Positions 17,273 through 26,899 of a stretch of 64,000 nt of DNA are shown here, in pieces; position 1 is the stretch's first letter, and the number at the start of each line of letters is the position of its first letter. Under the pieces are notes generated by a model, which searched no databases, was not told the origin of the DNA, and saw nothing but the letters and a program-made list of their open reading frames with translations. The DNA comes from an uncultured Roseobacter sp. (GTDB lineage Bacteria; Pseudomonadota; Alphaproteobacteria; Rhodobacterales; Rhodobacteraceae). Where the stretch lies: assembly GCF_947495275.1 (NCBI RefSeq), contig NZ_CANLYL010000004.1, forward strand, positions 62,001-126,000, given 5' to 3'. Made by a program: the position numbers and the translations under genes.

Positions 17273-18562
17273 TTATTTCTGAGGCACACCCGCAACATAG
17301 GTCTGCGCGATGGACCGGTCATCGCCCATGATCTGAAGCACAAACAATTCCTCCTCCAGTGTCTCTGCGCGCTCCATCCGCAACGACATGGCAGGCGTGG
17401 CAAAAGCGTCAAGCACAACGATATCCGCTTCACTTCCCGCTTTCAGCGTGCCGATTTTATCCGCAAGTCCCAAAACATCTGCATTGCCCCTTGTGATCCA
17501 GTCAAAGGCGCGCAGGGCGTGCAGTTTCTGATCCTGAAGCTGCAGGATCTTGTAGCCCTCATTGAGGGTTTGCAGCATGGAATAGCTGGTGCCTGCGCCA
17601 ATGTCTGTGGCAATCGCGTTGCGCACACCGGCCGCGCGCAGGCGGGCGTCATCGAATAGCCCCGAGCCCAGAAAGAGATTGGACGTGGGGCAAAATACCG
17701 GATGCGCTTCGGTCTCAGCCAGTGTTGCCACTTCGCGTTCTGACAGATGTATGGCATGACCCAGAAGCATCTTGTCGCTCAGCAAGCCATAGGTTTCGTA
17801 GATGTGCAGATAGTCCTTGGCATCGGGATAAAGGGATGTCGCAAAAGCGATTTCATCCAGGTTTTCGGAGACATGTGTCTGCACGTGGCATCCGGGGTTT
17901 TCGGCGACCAAAGCGCCCGCCATCTCCATCTGAGCGGGTGTCGAGGTGATCGCGAAGCGGGGCGAGATGGCATATCCCGCACGCCCTTTTCCGTGCCATT
18001 TGTCGATCAGCGCCTTGCTGTCGTGATAGCTGGTTTCCGCCGTGTCACAAAGCGCATCCGGCGCGTTGCGATCCATCATCACCTTGCCCCCGATCATGCG
18101 CATGTTGCGCTGGGCGGCCTCGGTGAAATAGGCGTCCACGGATTGGGTGTGAACAGAGCAATAGGCCACAGCCGTCGTGGTGCCGTGTTGCGTCAGAACG
18201 TCAAAGAACCGCGTCGCGATGGCACCGGCATGCGCCGCGTCCTGAAAGCGGATTTCTTCGGGAAAAACATAGCCGTTCAGCCAGTCCAGAAGCTGGCTGC
18301 CCCAGGAGGCGACAACCTGCGCCTGCGGGAAGTGCAGATGCGTGTCAATGAACCCGGCCATCAGCAGATTGGGGCGGTGATCGGCAAGATCGGCGCTCCG
18401 GGCCTGTGGCGCGATCTCGTCGAATGAGCCTGAGGCCACGATCAGCCCGTCGCGCACCACCAAGGCACCATCCTCGATGTAAGTATAGGCGTCTGTGTCA
18501 CTAGCGTCTTCCGGCGCGTGGTGAAAGGTCAGGAGGCGTCCGCGTAGCAGGGTATCGTTCAT
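17273..18562 (-). CDS. guaD: Guanine deaminase
   Basis: Protein of 429 aa of the amidohydrolase superfamily. Converts guanine to xanthine and ammonia, feeding the nearby xanthine dehydrogenase. Metal-site motifs are GFIDTHLHFPQ (HxH), the later HVSENLDEI and HAIHLSE histidines, and the aspartate in ATDIGAGTSYS. The guanine deaminase signature GSQLLDWLNGYVFPEE follows the first HxH. It lies downstream of the purine permease gene on the same strand, with a strong hairpin between them. Confidence 0.96.
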   Translation of the reverse strand: MNDTLLRGRLLTFHHAPEDASDTDAYTYIEDGALVVRDGLIVASGSFDEIAPQARSADLADHRPNLLMAGFIDTHLHFPQAQVVASWGSQLLDWLNGYVFPEEIRFQDAAHAGAIATRFFDVLTQHGTTTAVAYCSVHTQSVDAYFTEAAQRNMRMIGGKVMMDRNAPDALCDTAETSYHDSKALIDKWHGKGRAGYAISPRFAITSTPAQMEMAGALVAENPGCHVQTHVSENLDEIAFATSLYPDAKDYLHIYETYGLLSDKMLLGHAIHLSEREVATLAETEAHPVFCPTSNLFLGSGLFDDARLRAAGVRNAIATDIGAGTSYSMLQTLNEGYKILQLQDQKLHALRAFDWITRGNADVLGLADKIGTLKAGSEADIVVLDAFATPAMSLRMERAETLEEELFVLQIMGDDRSIAQTYVAGVPQK

Positions 18563-18589
18563 GTTTTCTGGGCCTTGAAGATAATGTGT

Positions 18590-18614
18590 GCGGGGCGGCA
18601 GAAAACCGCCCCGC
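18590..18614 (-). terminator. Hairpin between purine permease and guaD
   Basis: Perfect 9-bp stem (GCGGGGCGG and CCGCCCCGC) with a 7-nt loop, 6 nt after the permease stop and 28 nt before the guaD start. There is no long U tract, so it may partly terminate or protect the permease mRNA end. Confidence 0.6.
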
Positions 18615-18620
18615 CTGTGC

Positions 18621-20222
18621 TCAGGCGCGCTCGCCCGGCAGGTCAGTGTTCAGAAAATCCGGCTCATCCGGCACGATCACGCGGTGTTCGAGATCTTCCT
18701 TGGGGGCAATTGCGGGATAGATCAGCAGGAAGGCCCCGACGATCAGATAGCCGATGGTGATGCCGTCGAGCTGTGGCATTTGCAGGCTGGCGGCATGGAT
18801 GATCCCGATGGATGACATGACCGCGGCTGCAATGGCGAAACCCCCGGCGTTCTTGAACTTGCCGTCGATGATTGATGCCACGATCGCGCCCCAGATCAGG
18901 CCGGTGATGATCGCGCCTTGCGACAAGGCCAGATGCCCTTCGTAATGTGCGCCTTCCATCAGCAGGGCTGCGGTCAGATCGGCATCCCCGAGGTTGGGCA
19001 AGCCTTCAACACCATTACTGCGCAGCGCATTCATCAAGGACCCCCATTTGGTCACGAGAAAGCTGGAGATATGCGGCAGGATCGCGAAGGAGACAGCCGC
19101 CATATGCTCGGTCTTGACCGAAAAAGCCGTGTTGGTGATCAGGCTGACCGAGACAAAGACCAGAACCGGTGCGGCGGCAGCAATCGGGATCAGCCCGTTG
19201 AGAAAAGCGAGGAACCCGAAGAAAGCGGAAAAGGCGATCACCGCGCCAACGCCGATGACGTAGCCTGCATGGGCGTCCATCCGTTTATAGGCGGGGTGTC
19301 CGATATAGACGGTTGTGGGGAAGGGTGAGCCGAAGATGGCACCGATCATTGTGCCCATACCATCGGTCACCTGACAGGCGGCAACGGGGTAGTGATCGCC
19401 TGCGGCCTCGGCGCTTTCCACGTTATTCATTGTCTCAATAAAGTTGTAGATTTGTACCGGCACCAGCACGAGGAAAAGCTCCGGATTGGCAAAGAGGTAT
19501 TGCACGCCCGCGATCAGATCGCCGAAATAGGGCAGCGGCGGATAGAACCCCACACCCTCAAAGCTGAAGCGTGACTGGCCGAGCAGAATGGCGATGAGCG
19601 TGCCGACCCCGATGGCGATCAGACCTGCGGGAATGCCCATGGGCAGGCGAAACCGGCCAATCAGCCCCCAGAGGATGAAAACAAGCGAGGCAAAGCCGAT
19701 GATCGGGTTTTCAAAGACTTGGGTCAGCGGCACCGAACCGATGAAGACAATGGCAATGCCGCAAAGCGTGCCGAGCATGCCCGCGCGCGGTGTGATGCGT
19801 TTGAGAAATGGCCCGACAATCGCCCCGAAGGCCGCCACAATGCCGCCCATGAAACCGGCACCTATGCCCACCTGCCAGGCCAGAACCGCGTCCTGCGTGC
19901 TCCAGTAGATCGGTCCAATCACACCAAAGAGATAGACAAACATCACCGGTGTGGAGATGCCATAGGGCAGGGCGGTGACATCCTTGCCGGTCTTGTTGGC
20001 CACGCGTTTGGCCATCAGCACATAGACCAGAACGCCTGCGAGAATGGCTACGGCGGCGCCCGGAACAATGCGGCCGTAAACGATGTCGGCGGGCATCTGG
20101 AAGACGAATTGACAGACCGCTGACAGCACCATGAGGTTTACAAGGTTGTCGGTAAAAAGCGCCCAGAAAGCGCTGTAATCGCTGCGCGCGAAAAGTTTGT
20201 AACTGTAGCTGGCCTGTGCCAT
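18621..20222 (-). CDS. NCS2-type xanthine/uracil permease family membrane protein
   Basis: Protein of 533 aa with about 12-14 hydrophobic segments and a soluble C-terminal tail. It begins with FWALFTDNLVNLMVLSAVCQF and carries the AzgA/NCS2-like TALPYGISTPVMFVYLFG and the NNVESAEAAGD region. I infer uptake of a purine base such as guanine, xanthine or hypoxanthine from the family and its position between guaD and xdhC. AGGGAGG lies 7 nt before the ATG. The exact substrate is not readable. Confidence 0.85.
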   Translation of the reverse strand: MAQASYSYKLFARSDYSAFWALFTDNLVNLMVLSAVCQFVFQMPADIVYGRIVPGAAVAILAGVLVYVLMAKRVANKTGKDVTALPYGISTPVMFVYLFGVIGPIYWSTQDAVLAWQVGIGAGFMGGIVAAFGAIVGPFLKRITPRAGMLGTLCGIAIVFIGSVPLTQVFENPIIGFASLVFILWGLIGRFRLPMGIPAGLIAIGVGTLIAILLGQSRFSFEGVGFYPPLPYFGDLIAGVQYLFANPELFLVLVPVQIYNFIETMNNVESAEAAGDHYPVAACQVTDGMGTMIGAIFGSPFPTTVYIGHPAYKRMDAHAGYVIGVGAVIAFSAFFGFLAFLNGLIPIAAAAPVLVFVSVSLITNTAFSVKTEHMAAVSFAILPHISSFLVTKWGSLMNALRSNGVEGLPNLGDADLTAALLMEGAHYEGHLALSQGAIITGLIWGAIVASIIDGKFKNAGGFAIAAAVMSSIGIIHAASLQMPQLDGITIGYLIVGAFLLIYPAIAPKEDLEHRVIVPDEPDFLNTDLPGERA

Positions 20223-20254
20223 TTGAGTGTCCTCCCTAAGACAAGTCTTTTGAG

Positions 20255-20276
20255 CGCACTGCCGGTACGGCGTGCG
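20255..20276 (-). terminator. Weak hairpin after xdhC
   Basis: CGCAC-T-GCCG and CGGCGTGCG pair as a 9-bp stem with one bulged T and a 3-nt loop, 28 nt beyond the xdhC stop and ahead of the permease start. No U tract. It could mark the end of the xdh transcript. Confidence 0.35.
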
Positions 20277-20303
20277 GGCGTTTGTGACTTTCGGTAACCG
20301 CGC

Positions 20304-21116
20304 TCAGGCGGAGATTTTGGTATTCAGTTGCGGCTCGGTGAGCCTGGCCATGACCTCGGCCACCACAAAAGAAGCGATCACATGGGGTCGCTTGTCGGTA
20401 CTATGGCCCGCCCCGATGGGGCAGATCAGCGCGTTGGTTGATACCTCCGGTGTGCTGGTTCGGCAGTAGGTTTCGAATTTTGCGCGTTTGGTCGCGGACC
20501 CGATCAGACCGACATAGGCGGCATCCGGTCTTGCCAGAGCCTCGGATGTCAGCAGGAAATCAAGGGCGTGATCATGGGTCAGCACGATGAAGGCGCTGCC
20601 AGCGGCGGCCTGTCTGATCTCAGCCTCCGGCAGGGCGGTGCATCGTTTGTCCACGGCGGCATCGGACAGCGCCAACTCCTCGGCGCGGGTGTCGACAAGG
20701 CAGCAACGAACGGGCAAATGCTGGAAAAGCTGCGCCAAAGCCCGCCCCACATGACCGGCCCCCAGAATGTAGACGTGGCGATAGGCGCTGTGATCGGCTG
20801 TTTCTCTGGCACAGGCCGCGACGGTTTCCGCTGCGCTCAACTGCGAAAGGTGCAGCACCACGCGGCCCCCGCAGCATTGCCCGATTTCCGGCCCCAGCGG
20901 CACATTCATCTGCGTGCTGGCACGTCCTTGCCGCAGCATGGCGCGCGCCTGGTCGATGGCCATATATTCCAACTGCCCGCCGCCAATGGTGCCATAGGTT
21001 GCGGTCAGTGCCACGAACATCTCCGCCCCGGCTTCGCGAGGTGCCGAGCCGCGCACGTCGGTCTGGCGCACATGGATGACCTTACCATGTCTGTCAAAGA
21101 ACGCTTCAAGAGACAT
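20304..21116 (-). CDS. xdhC: Xanthine dehydrogenase accessory protein XdhC
   Basis: Protein of 270 aa. XdhC binds molybdenum cofactor, promotes its sulfuration and inserts it into XdhB. The N-terminal domain has VIHVRQTDVRGSAPREAGAE and GGGQLEYMAIDQAR; the Rossmann-like domain has HVYILGAGHVGRALAQLF; the C-terminal YVGLIGSATKRAKFE is characteristic. The ATG at 21116 is preferred to the in-frame start 27 nt upstream because it leaves only an 11-nt overlap with xdhB and matches the usual family N-terminus. Confidence 0.96.
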   Translation of the reverse strand: MSLEAFFDRHGKVIHVRQTDVRGSAPREAGAEMFVALTATYGTIGGGQLEYMAIDQARAMLRQGRASTQMNVPLGPEIGQCCGGRVVLHLSQLSAAETVAACARETADHSAYRHVYILGAGHVGRALAQLFQHLPVRCCLVDTRAEELALSDAAVDKRCTALPEAEIRQAAAGSAFIVLTHDHALDFLLTSEALARPDAAYVGLIGSATKRAKFETYCRTSTPEVSTNALICPIGAGHSTDKRPHVIASFVVAEVMARLTEPQLNTKISA

Positions 21117-23427
21117 CCGCGCGCGCCTTTCTGAGCCGTTCAACCGCCATCAGAACGCACTCCGGTGTGGCAGGCGCATCCAGACGCGGGCAGGTCTTGT
21201 AATCATCCACGCTGGCCACCGCCATGGACAGGGCCTCGAATACGGAAATGCCCAGCATGAAGGGTGGCTCACCCACGGCCTTGGAACGTTTGATCGTATT
21301 CTCGCGGTTTTCCGACCAATCCGGCAGCGTGACGTTGAAAATGCGCGGACGGTCCGACGCCAGCGGGATTTTATAGGTCGACGGCGCGTGCGTGCGCAAC
21401 TGACCCTCATTGTCCCACCACAGCTCTTCGGTGGTCAGCCAGCCCATGCCCTGAATGAACGCCCCTTCGATTTGACCAATGTCCAGTTGCGCGTTCAGCG
21501 ACCGGCCCACATCATGCAGAATATCCGTGCGCTCGACGATGTATTCACCGGTCAGCGTGTCGATCGTGACCTCGGAACAGGCTGCACCGTAAGCATAGTA
21601 ATAAAACGGACGCCCCTTGCCGGAGGCGCGGTCCCAGTGGATCTTGGGCGTCTTGTAGAACCCCGCCGCAGATAGCTGAATGCGCGCCATATAGGCCTGT
21701 TTGATGAAATCGGAAAACGGCACCGATTCCGCGCCGATATGCACGTGATTGTTGGCAAAGCGGATGGTGTCGGGCTTGGCCTGCCATTTTTCGGCGGCAA
21801 ACTCGACCAGCCGGGCCTTGATCTGTTCACAGCCGTCAAGGGCGGCCATGCCGTTCAGGTCAGAGCCTGAAGAGGCCGCAGTGGCGGATGTGTTGGGGAC
21901 TTTCTCGGTTGTCGTTTTGGTGATTTTCACGCGAGCGAAATCAACGCCGAAAGCTTCCGCCGCGATCTGGGCGACCTTGGTGTTCAACCCCTGGCCCATT
22001 TCGGTCCCGCCGTGGTTCAGCGCAATCGACCCGTCATTGTAGATGTGCACCAGTGATCCGGCCTGATTATACCATGTCGCGGTAAAGGAAATCCCGAATT
22101 TGACCGGTGTCAGCGCGATGCCCTTGCGGGTGATGCCGCCCTTCGCGTTATGCGCAAGAATGGCCTTGCGCCGAGTTTGATACGCCGCACTGGCTTCCAG
22201 TTCATCCACGATGCGTGGCATGATGTTGTCTTCGACGGTCTGATGATAGGGCGTGACATTGCGGTCCTCGGTGCCGTAGAAATTGGCGCGCCGCACCTCC
22301 AGCGTGTCCTTGCCCAGAGCGTAGGCGATTTCTTCCATGATCCGTTCCGCCGCGATCACCCCCTGCGGGCCGCCAAACCCGCGAAAGGCGGTGTTGGAGA
22401 CAGTGTTGGTCTTCATCGGATGCGAGCGCAGTCGAACATTGGGGTAGAAATAGGCGTTATCAGCGTGAAAGAGCGCGCGGTCCGTCACCGGCCCGGACAG
22501 ATCGGAAGAAAACCCGCAGCGCGCCGCGAAATCACCAGCAACCGCGTGGACTTTCCCGTCAGCGTCAAAGCCCACATCATAATCAATCACGAAATCATGG
22601 CGCTTGCCGGTTGCGGACATGTCATCATCCCGGTCGGGGCGGATTTTCACGGCACGGTGCCATTTCTTGGCGGCCATGGCGGCGACAGCGCAAAAGAGGT
22701 TCATCTGCGTTTCCTTGCCGCCAAAGCCACCGCCCATACGCCGCACGTTGACGGTGACGGCGTTGGAATTCACGCCCAGAACCTTGGCCACCATATGTTG
22801 CGCTTCTGACGGGTGCTGGGTGGAAGAATGCACGATCACGTCCTCATCTTCGCCGGGTATGGCAAAGGCGATGTGACCTTCCAGATACATGTGATCCTGC
22901 CCGCCGACCCGCATCTGGCCCGACAGGCGATGCGGTGCCGCCTCCAATGCAGGCGCCACATCGCCGCGCTCCAGCTTCAGGGGCGGGGTGACATAGGGGT
23001 ATTGCGCCGCGCGTGCCTCTGCGGCGTCGAGCACATGGGGCAGGTCTTCATAGGTGATGTCGGCCAGCTTGGCGGCCCGGCGTGCGGCATCGCGCGTCTC
23101 GGCCACAACGGCGAACATGGGTTGGCCCCAGAATTGCACGAGGGGCCCGGCAAAGATCGGCTCGTCCTTGAGGCCGGTCGGGCTGACGTCATTCTCGCCG
23201 GGGATATCCTCTTCGGTCAGAACGCCGACCACACCGGGGGCAGCGCGGACGGCCGCGAGGTCCATCGCCACCACCCGCGCATGCGCGCGCGTGGACAGCC
23301 CCAGACAGGCATGCAAAGTGCCAATTGGTTCGGGAATATCATCGGCATATTCCGCCTGGCCCGTCACATGTTTGATCGCTGAATCGTGCCGTGGGTCCAG
23401 TGTCATCGAATTGTCTTTCATCGCCAT
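21106..23427 (-). CDS. xdhB: Xanthine dehydrogenase, molybdopterin-binding subunit
   Basis: Protein of 773 aa, standard length. Oxidises hypoxanthine and xanthine to urate with XdhA. Molybdopterin contacts are visible in MGGGFGGKETQ and AFRGFGGPQG; TAASSGSDLNG and the catalytic glutamate in VGEPPFMLGIS lie in the C-terminal half. The N-terminal VTGQAEYADDIPEP marks the family start. GAGGGGC precedes the ATG at 23427; a methionine two codons later is an alternative. Order xdhA-xdhB-xdhC is one operon. Confidence 0.98.
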   Translation of the reverse strand: MAMKDNSMTLDPRHDSAIKHVTGQAEYADDIPEPIGTLHACLGLSTRAHARVVAMDLAAVRAAPGVVGVLTEEDIPGENDVSPTGLKDEPIFAGPLVQFWGQPMFAVVAETRDAARRAAKLADITYEDLPHVLDAAEARAAQYPYVTPPLKLERGDVAPALEAAPHRLSGQMRVGGQDHMYLEGHIAFAIPGEDEDVIVHSSTQHPSEAQHMVAKVLGVNSNAVTVNVRRMGGGFGGKETQMNLFCAVAAMAAKKWHRAVKIRPDRDDDMSATGKRHDFVIDYDVGFDADGKVHAVAGDFAARCGFSSDLSGPVTDRALFHADNAYFYPNVRLRSHPMKTNTVSNTAFRGFGGPQGVIAAERIMEEIAYALGKDTLEVRRANFYGTEDRNVTPYHQTVEDNIMPRIVDELEASAAYQTRRKAILAHNAKGGITRKGIALTPVKFGISFTATWYNQAGSLVHIYNDGSIALNHGGTEMGQGLNTKVAQIAAEAFGVDFARVKITKTTTEKVPNTSATAASSGSDLNGMAALDGCEQIKARLVEFAAEKWQAKPDTIRFANNHVHIGAESVPFSDFIKQAYMARIQLSAAGFYKTPKIHWDRASGKGRPFYYYAYGAACSEVTIDTLTGEYIVERTDILHDVGRSLNAQLDIGQIEGAFIQGMGWLTTEELWWDNEGQLRTHAPSTYKIPLASDRPRIFNVTLPDWSENRENTIKRSKAVGEPPFMLGISVFEALSMAVASVDDYKTCPRLDAPATPECVLMAVERLRKARADVS

Positions 23428-23433
23428 GCCCCC

Positions 23434-24927
23434 TCAGGCCCGAACCAGCTGAACATCGGATGTCGCACCGGAATGTTCGGCATAAAACCGGCGGAAAAGG
23501 TTTTTGGAGACCTGCATCCGGTAATCTGCGGAGGCCCGCCAGTCGGTCAACGGGCTGAAATCCTGCGCCAGTGCCTCGGCAGCGGTGGTCAGGCTTGCCT
23601 CCGCCCATGTTTGACCGACGAGCGCCTGTTCTGCGCTGGCGGCCCGTTTCGGTGTCGCCGCCATGCCGCCAAAGGCAATGCGCGCCGATTGGATCGTGCC
23701 GTTCTGCACGGTCACGTTGAAAGCGGCACAGACCGACGAGATATCTTCATCACGCCGCTTGGAAATCTTATACGCGCTGTGCCGTGCATCCGGGCCGGGT
23801 CGGGGCACGCGGATCGTTTCGAGAAATTCACCTGGCACCAGATCCTGTTTGCCATAGTCGATGAAGAACGCTTCGATGGGCAGGGTGCGGCGTGCATCGC
23901 CCCGCCGCAGCGTGATCTCCGCGCCAAGGGCAATCAGCACCGGGGGGGTGTCACCGATGGGCGAGCCATTGGCGATATTGCCGCCGATGGTGCCCATGTT
24001 CCTGATCTGCCAGCCAGCAATCCGGTCCCAGAACGCGCTCAGATGTGGGTAGTCATCACATAAAATGGCCTCGGCATCGGAATAGCTGACACCCGCACCG
24101 ATGTGAATATGATCATCGCGCCGCTCGATTTTCCTGAGTTCTTCCAGATGGTTGAGGAAAACAACCGGGGAGATGTCCTTGAGAAACTTGGTCACCCAAA
24201 GCCCGACATCGGTGGCACCGGCCACCATGGTGGCATCGGGCGTTTCCAAAAGAACCTGCGCCAGATCATCCGTGTTGGCAGGCAGGATCGCGCGGCTGTT
24301 GTCTTTGCGCAGATCAACCCGCTTGCCATCCTGCAAAGCGCTCAGACGTGTGGTGATGTCGTCTCGTTCCATCGTGAGCGCATCCTCGGCGGGAGAGCCA
24401 TGTTCTGTGATCGCCTTTGCGGCGCGAATGATCGGGGCGTAGCCGGTGCAGCGGCACAGATTGCCCTGCAAGGCGGTTTCAATCTCATCCTCGGAGGGAT
24501 CGGGGTTTTGCATCCAGAGCGCATAGAGCGACATGACAAACCCCGGCGTGCAAAATCCGCATTGGCTGCCATGATGTTCGACCATCGCCTGCTGCACTGG
24601 GTGCAGCTTGCCATGCGGACCGGACAGATATTCGAGCGAAACGACGTGGCAACCGTCCAGTGAGGCCATCAGGCGGATGCAGGCATTCACCGCTTCGTAG
24701 CGCAACCTGCCGTCCTGCAAGCGTCCGACCAGCACGGTGCAGGCCCCGCAATCACCCTCGGCACAACCTTCCTTGGTGCCGGTCAGGCGACGTTCCAGTC
24801 GCAGATAGTCCAGCAAGGTATCGGAGGCCCCCACGTCGTCCAGGCTGATGTCACGCCCGTTCAGCAAAAAGCGGATGTTGGGTCTGGAGTGCATGGGTTG
24901 AATGTCCCCGATCTGTGGTTCCGTCAT
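23434..24927 (-). CDS. xdhA: Xanthine dehydrogenase, FAD and iron-sulfur subunit
   Basis: Protein of 497 aa from the ATG at 24927; the ATG at 24894 (486 aa) is also possible. Two [2Fe-2S] clusters: the plant-type ferredoxin cysteines in GCAEGDCGACTV and the second domain cysteines in SQCGFCTPG and NLCRCTGYAP. The FAD domain follows from about residue 200, with GATDVGLWVTK and the IGGNIANGSPIGD flavin loop. It passes electrons from XdhB molybdenum to NAD. Divergent from the LysR gene at 25022. Confidence 0.96.
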   Translation of the reverse strand: MTEPQIGDIQPMHSRPNIRFLLNGRDISLDDVGASDTLLDYLRLERRLTGTKEGCAEGDCGACTVLVGRLQDGRLRYEAVNACIRLMASLDGCHVVSLEYLSGPHGKLHPVQQAMVEHHGSQCGFCTPGFVMSLYALWMQNPDPSEDEIETALQGNLCRCTGYAPIIRAAKAITEHGSPAEDALTMERDDITTRLSALQDGKRVDLRKDNSRAILPANTDDLAQVLLETPDATMVAGATDVGLWVTKFLKDISPVVFLNHLEELRKIERRDDHIHIGAGVSYSDAEAILCDDYPHLSAFWDRIAGWQIRNMGTIGGNIANGSPIGDTPPVLIALGAEITLRRGDARRTLPIEAFFIDYGKQDLVPGEFLETIRVPRPGPDARHSAYKISKRRDEDISSVCAAFNVTVQNGTIQSARIAFGGMAATPKRAASAEQALVGQTWAEASLTTAAEALAQDFSPLTDWRASADYRMQVSKNLFRRFYAEHSGATSDVQLVRA

Positions 24928-24987
24928 GTGGTTGTTCTCATCATGACCTATTTCGATCTTCGACAAAACGCCTGAGACTGGTAAGCT

Positions 24988-25008
24988 TTTTCAACGATTC
25001 ATTGAAAA
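24988..25008. promoter_or_regulatory. Candidate LysR operator between xdhA and lysR
   Basis: Perfect inverted repeat TTTTCAA-N7-TTGAAAA in the 94-nt divergent region, ending 13 nt before the LysR start. The inner TTCAA and TTGAA form a T-N11-A box. It could mediate both xdh activation and lysR autorepression. Confidence 0.55.
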
Positions 25009-25021
25009 TCGAGGCGGAAAC

Positions 25022-25954
25022 ATGCCGTATCTTGAAAGTCTGAAAGTATTCGTGCGTGTGGTGGAGCTTGGCAGCATCACCGCAGGGGGGCGCGATCTGC
25101 GTCTGACGCCCGCAGTGGCCAGCAACAGGATCAAGGAGTTGGAAAAACGGCTCGATGTGCGTCTGTTCAACCGCACAACCCGCAAACTGACGCCTACGGA
25201 AGCCGGGCAGAGTTTTTACGATCATGCGCGCACGATTGTGGAGAACGTTGAACACGCTGAAGCGGTGATCGCCGGGTTTGCAGGCAGTCCGCATGGGGTT
25301 ATTCAGGTTGCAGCCCCGCTTGGGGTCGGCAAACGCATCGTTGCCCCGCTCGTGCCGCGGTTCGTAGAGAGCTATCCCGACATTTCGATCCGGTTGCGCC
25401 TGTCTGACCGCAAGGTCGATTTGCTGGATGACCGGCTGGATGTGGCTTTGATGGTTGGAACGCCGCCCGAGTCCACGCTGACGCTGCGCAAGATTGCGGA
25501 TTGTCCTCGGGTGCTTTGCGCAACGCCGGAATATCTGGCAGCGAGAGGCGCGCCGCAGCGCTCTCAGGATCTTACCGAAAAGGCGCACAACTGTCTTTTG
25601 CTGCGTTATCCCCGCTCGCCCGAGTATTTCTGGACGTTACAGACGCCCGAAGGGCCAATTAAAATCGAACCCGCTGGCAGCTACGATTCCGATGATGGCG
25701 ATGTGCTGACCGCTTGGGCGCTTGATCATCGGGGGATTGTGAACAAACCCGTCTTTGATGTGGCCGAACAACTGGAAAGCGGCCATCTGGTGGAAGTCTT
25801 GCCGCAAACGCCGCCTATGGACGCGATCTTTGGCTGTCTTTATCCCCACCGCCGGTTGCAGGACCCCAAAATCCGACTGTTCGTTGATTTCATGGTGGCG
25901 CAATGCCGGGTGCAGTTACGGGAGATGCAGTCCGGCTATTTCAGAGGGCGCTGA
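25022..25954 (+). CDS. LysR family regulator of purine catabolism (probable)
   Basis: Protein of 310 aa. Helix-turn-helix at residues 15-65 (TAGGRDLRLTPAVASNRIKEL, shown in two parts by its RTTRKLTPTEAG continuation) and an effector domain with VAAPLGVGKRIVAPLVPRF. It is clearly paralogous to the LysR protein encoded at 29294-30208: both keep RLRLSDRK, RKIADC, RVLCA, DSDDGDVLT-like and HRRxQDPK blocks in the same order. It sits divergent to xdhA, so control of the xdh operon is likely. Effector unknown; urate or xanthine are reasonable guesses. Confidence 0.92.
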   Translation: MPYLESLKVFVRVVELGSITAGGRDLRLTPAVASNRIKELEKRLDVRLFNRTTRKLTPTEAGQSFYDHARTIVENVEHAEAVIAGFAGSPHGVIQVAAPLGVGKRIVAPLVPRFVESYPDISIRLRLSDRKVDLLDDRLDVALMVGTPPESTLTLRKIADCPRVLCATPEYLAARGAPQRSQDLTEKAHNCLLLRYPRSPEYFWTLQTPEGPIKIEPAGSYDSDDGDVLTAWALDHRGIVNKPVFDVAEQLESGHLVEVLPQTPPMDAIFGCLYPHRRLQDPKIRLFVDFMVAQCRVQLREMQSGYFRGR

Positions 25955-26064
25955 ATGTTTGGGTGATTTTCAAAAATTGGCGAAAGCTCCTTAAGGGGGA
26001 AGCGGTCTTGCGGGGGAGGTTTGGCTGGGTGAGGGTCAGCCCATCCCAACGCAGGAACAACACA

Positions 26065-26892
26065 ATGTCGAAAGCTCCTTATTACGCCCCGACCGGTGGG
26101 CACCCGGATCAGACCACCCTGTTGACGGATCGGGCGGTTTTCACAGATGCCTATGCGGTCATTCCCAAAGGAACGATGCGTGACATCGTGACAAGCTTCC
26201 TGCCGTTCTGGGACAAGACACGTCTGTGGGTTCTCTCGCGCCCGCTCAGCGGTTTTGCCGAGACGTTTTCACAATACATCATGGAAGTGGCACCGGGGGG
26301 CGGCAGCGACAGGCCGGAAACGGATGCCCGTGCGCAGGCGGTTTTGTTCGTCGTAGAAGGCGGGTTTGATCTGGTGATCAATGGCACGCAGCACGCGCTG
26401 GTCGAAGGCAGCTATGCCTATATTCCAGCGGGCAGCGACTGGGCTTTGCGCAACAACACGCAGGCCGTAACGCGGTTCCACTGGATCCGCAAAGCCTATG
26501 AGGCGGTCGAGGGGCTTGCGCATCCCGATCCGATTGTCACGCGGGATCAGGATGTGGCACCGACGGTCATGCCGGAGACGGATGGCAAATGGGCGACCAC
26601 CCGTTTTGTTGACCCCTCGGATCTGCGCCACGACATGCATGTCACGATTGTCACCTTTCAGCCCGGTGCGGTGATCCCGTTTTGCGAAACCCATGTGATG
26701 GAACACGGGCTTTATGTTCTGGAAGGCAAGGCGGTCTATCGGCTCAACCAGGATTGGGTGGAGGTCGAGGCAGGCGATTACATGTGGCTTCGCGCCTTTT
26801 GCCCGCAGGCCTGTTACGCAGGTGGGCCGGGTGCTTTCCGCTATCTGCTCTACAAGGACGTCAACCGGCACATGAAACTGGGGCTGGGGTAG
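26065..26892 (+). CDS. allE: (S)-ureidoglycine aminohydrolase (bicupin)
   Basis: Protein of 275 aa starting MSKAPYYAPTGGHPDQT. Converts (S)-ureidoglycine to (S)-ureidoglycolate and ammonia. Two cupin domains: N-terminal FSQYIMEVAPGGGSDRPETD with LFVVEGGFDLVINGT, and C-terminal VTFQPGAVIPFCETHVMEHG with LYVLEGKAVYRLN, whose E-H-Q-type metal site is typical of YlbA/UGHY. AGGA stands before the ATG at 26065. An in-frame extension to 25903 overlaps the LysR gene and is rejected. Convergent with allA, which uses its product. Confidence 0.93.
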   Translation: MSKAPYYAPTGGHPDQTTLLTDRAVFTDAYAVIPKGTMRDIVTSFLPFWDKTRLWVLSRPLSGFAETFSQYIMEVAPGGGSDRPETDARAQAVLFVVEGGFDLVINGTQHALVEGSYAYIPAGSDWALRNNTQAVTRFHWIRKAYEAVEGLAHPDPIVTRDQDVAPTVMPETDGKWATTRFVDPSDLRHDMHVTIVTFQPGAVIPFCETHVMEHGLYVLEGKAVYRLNQDWVEVEAGDYMWLRAFCPQACYAGGPGAFRYLLYKDVNRHMKLGLG

Positions 26893-26899
26893 CGGGTTG

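Noticed and set aside
20568..21134. Plus-strand frame opposite xdhC
   Set aside because: Antisense shadow of a well-conserved gene.
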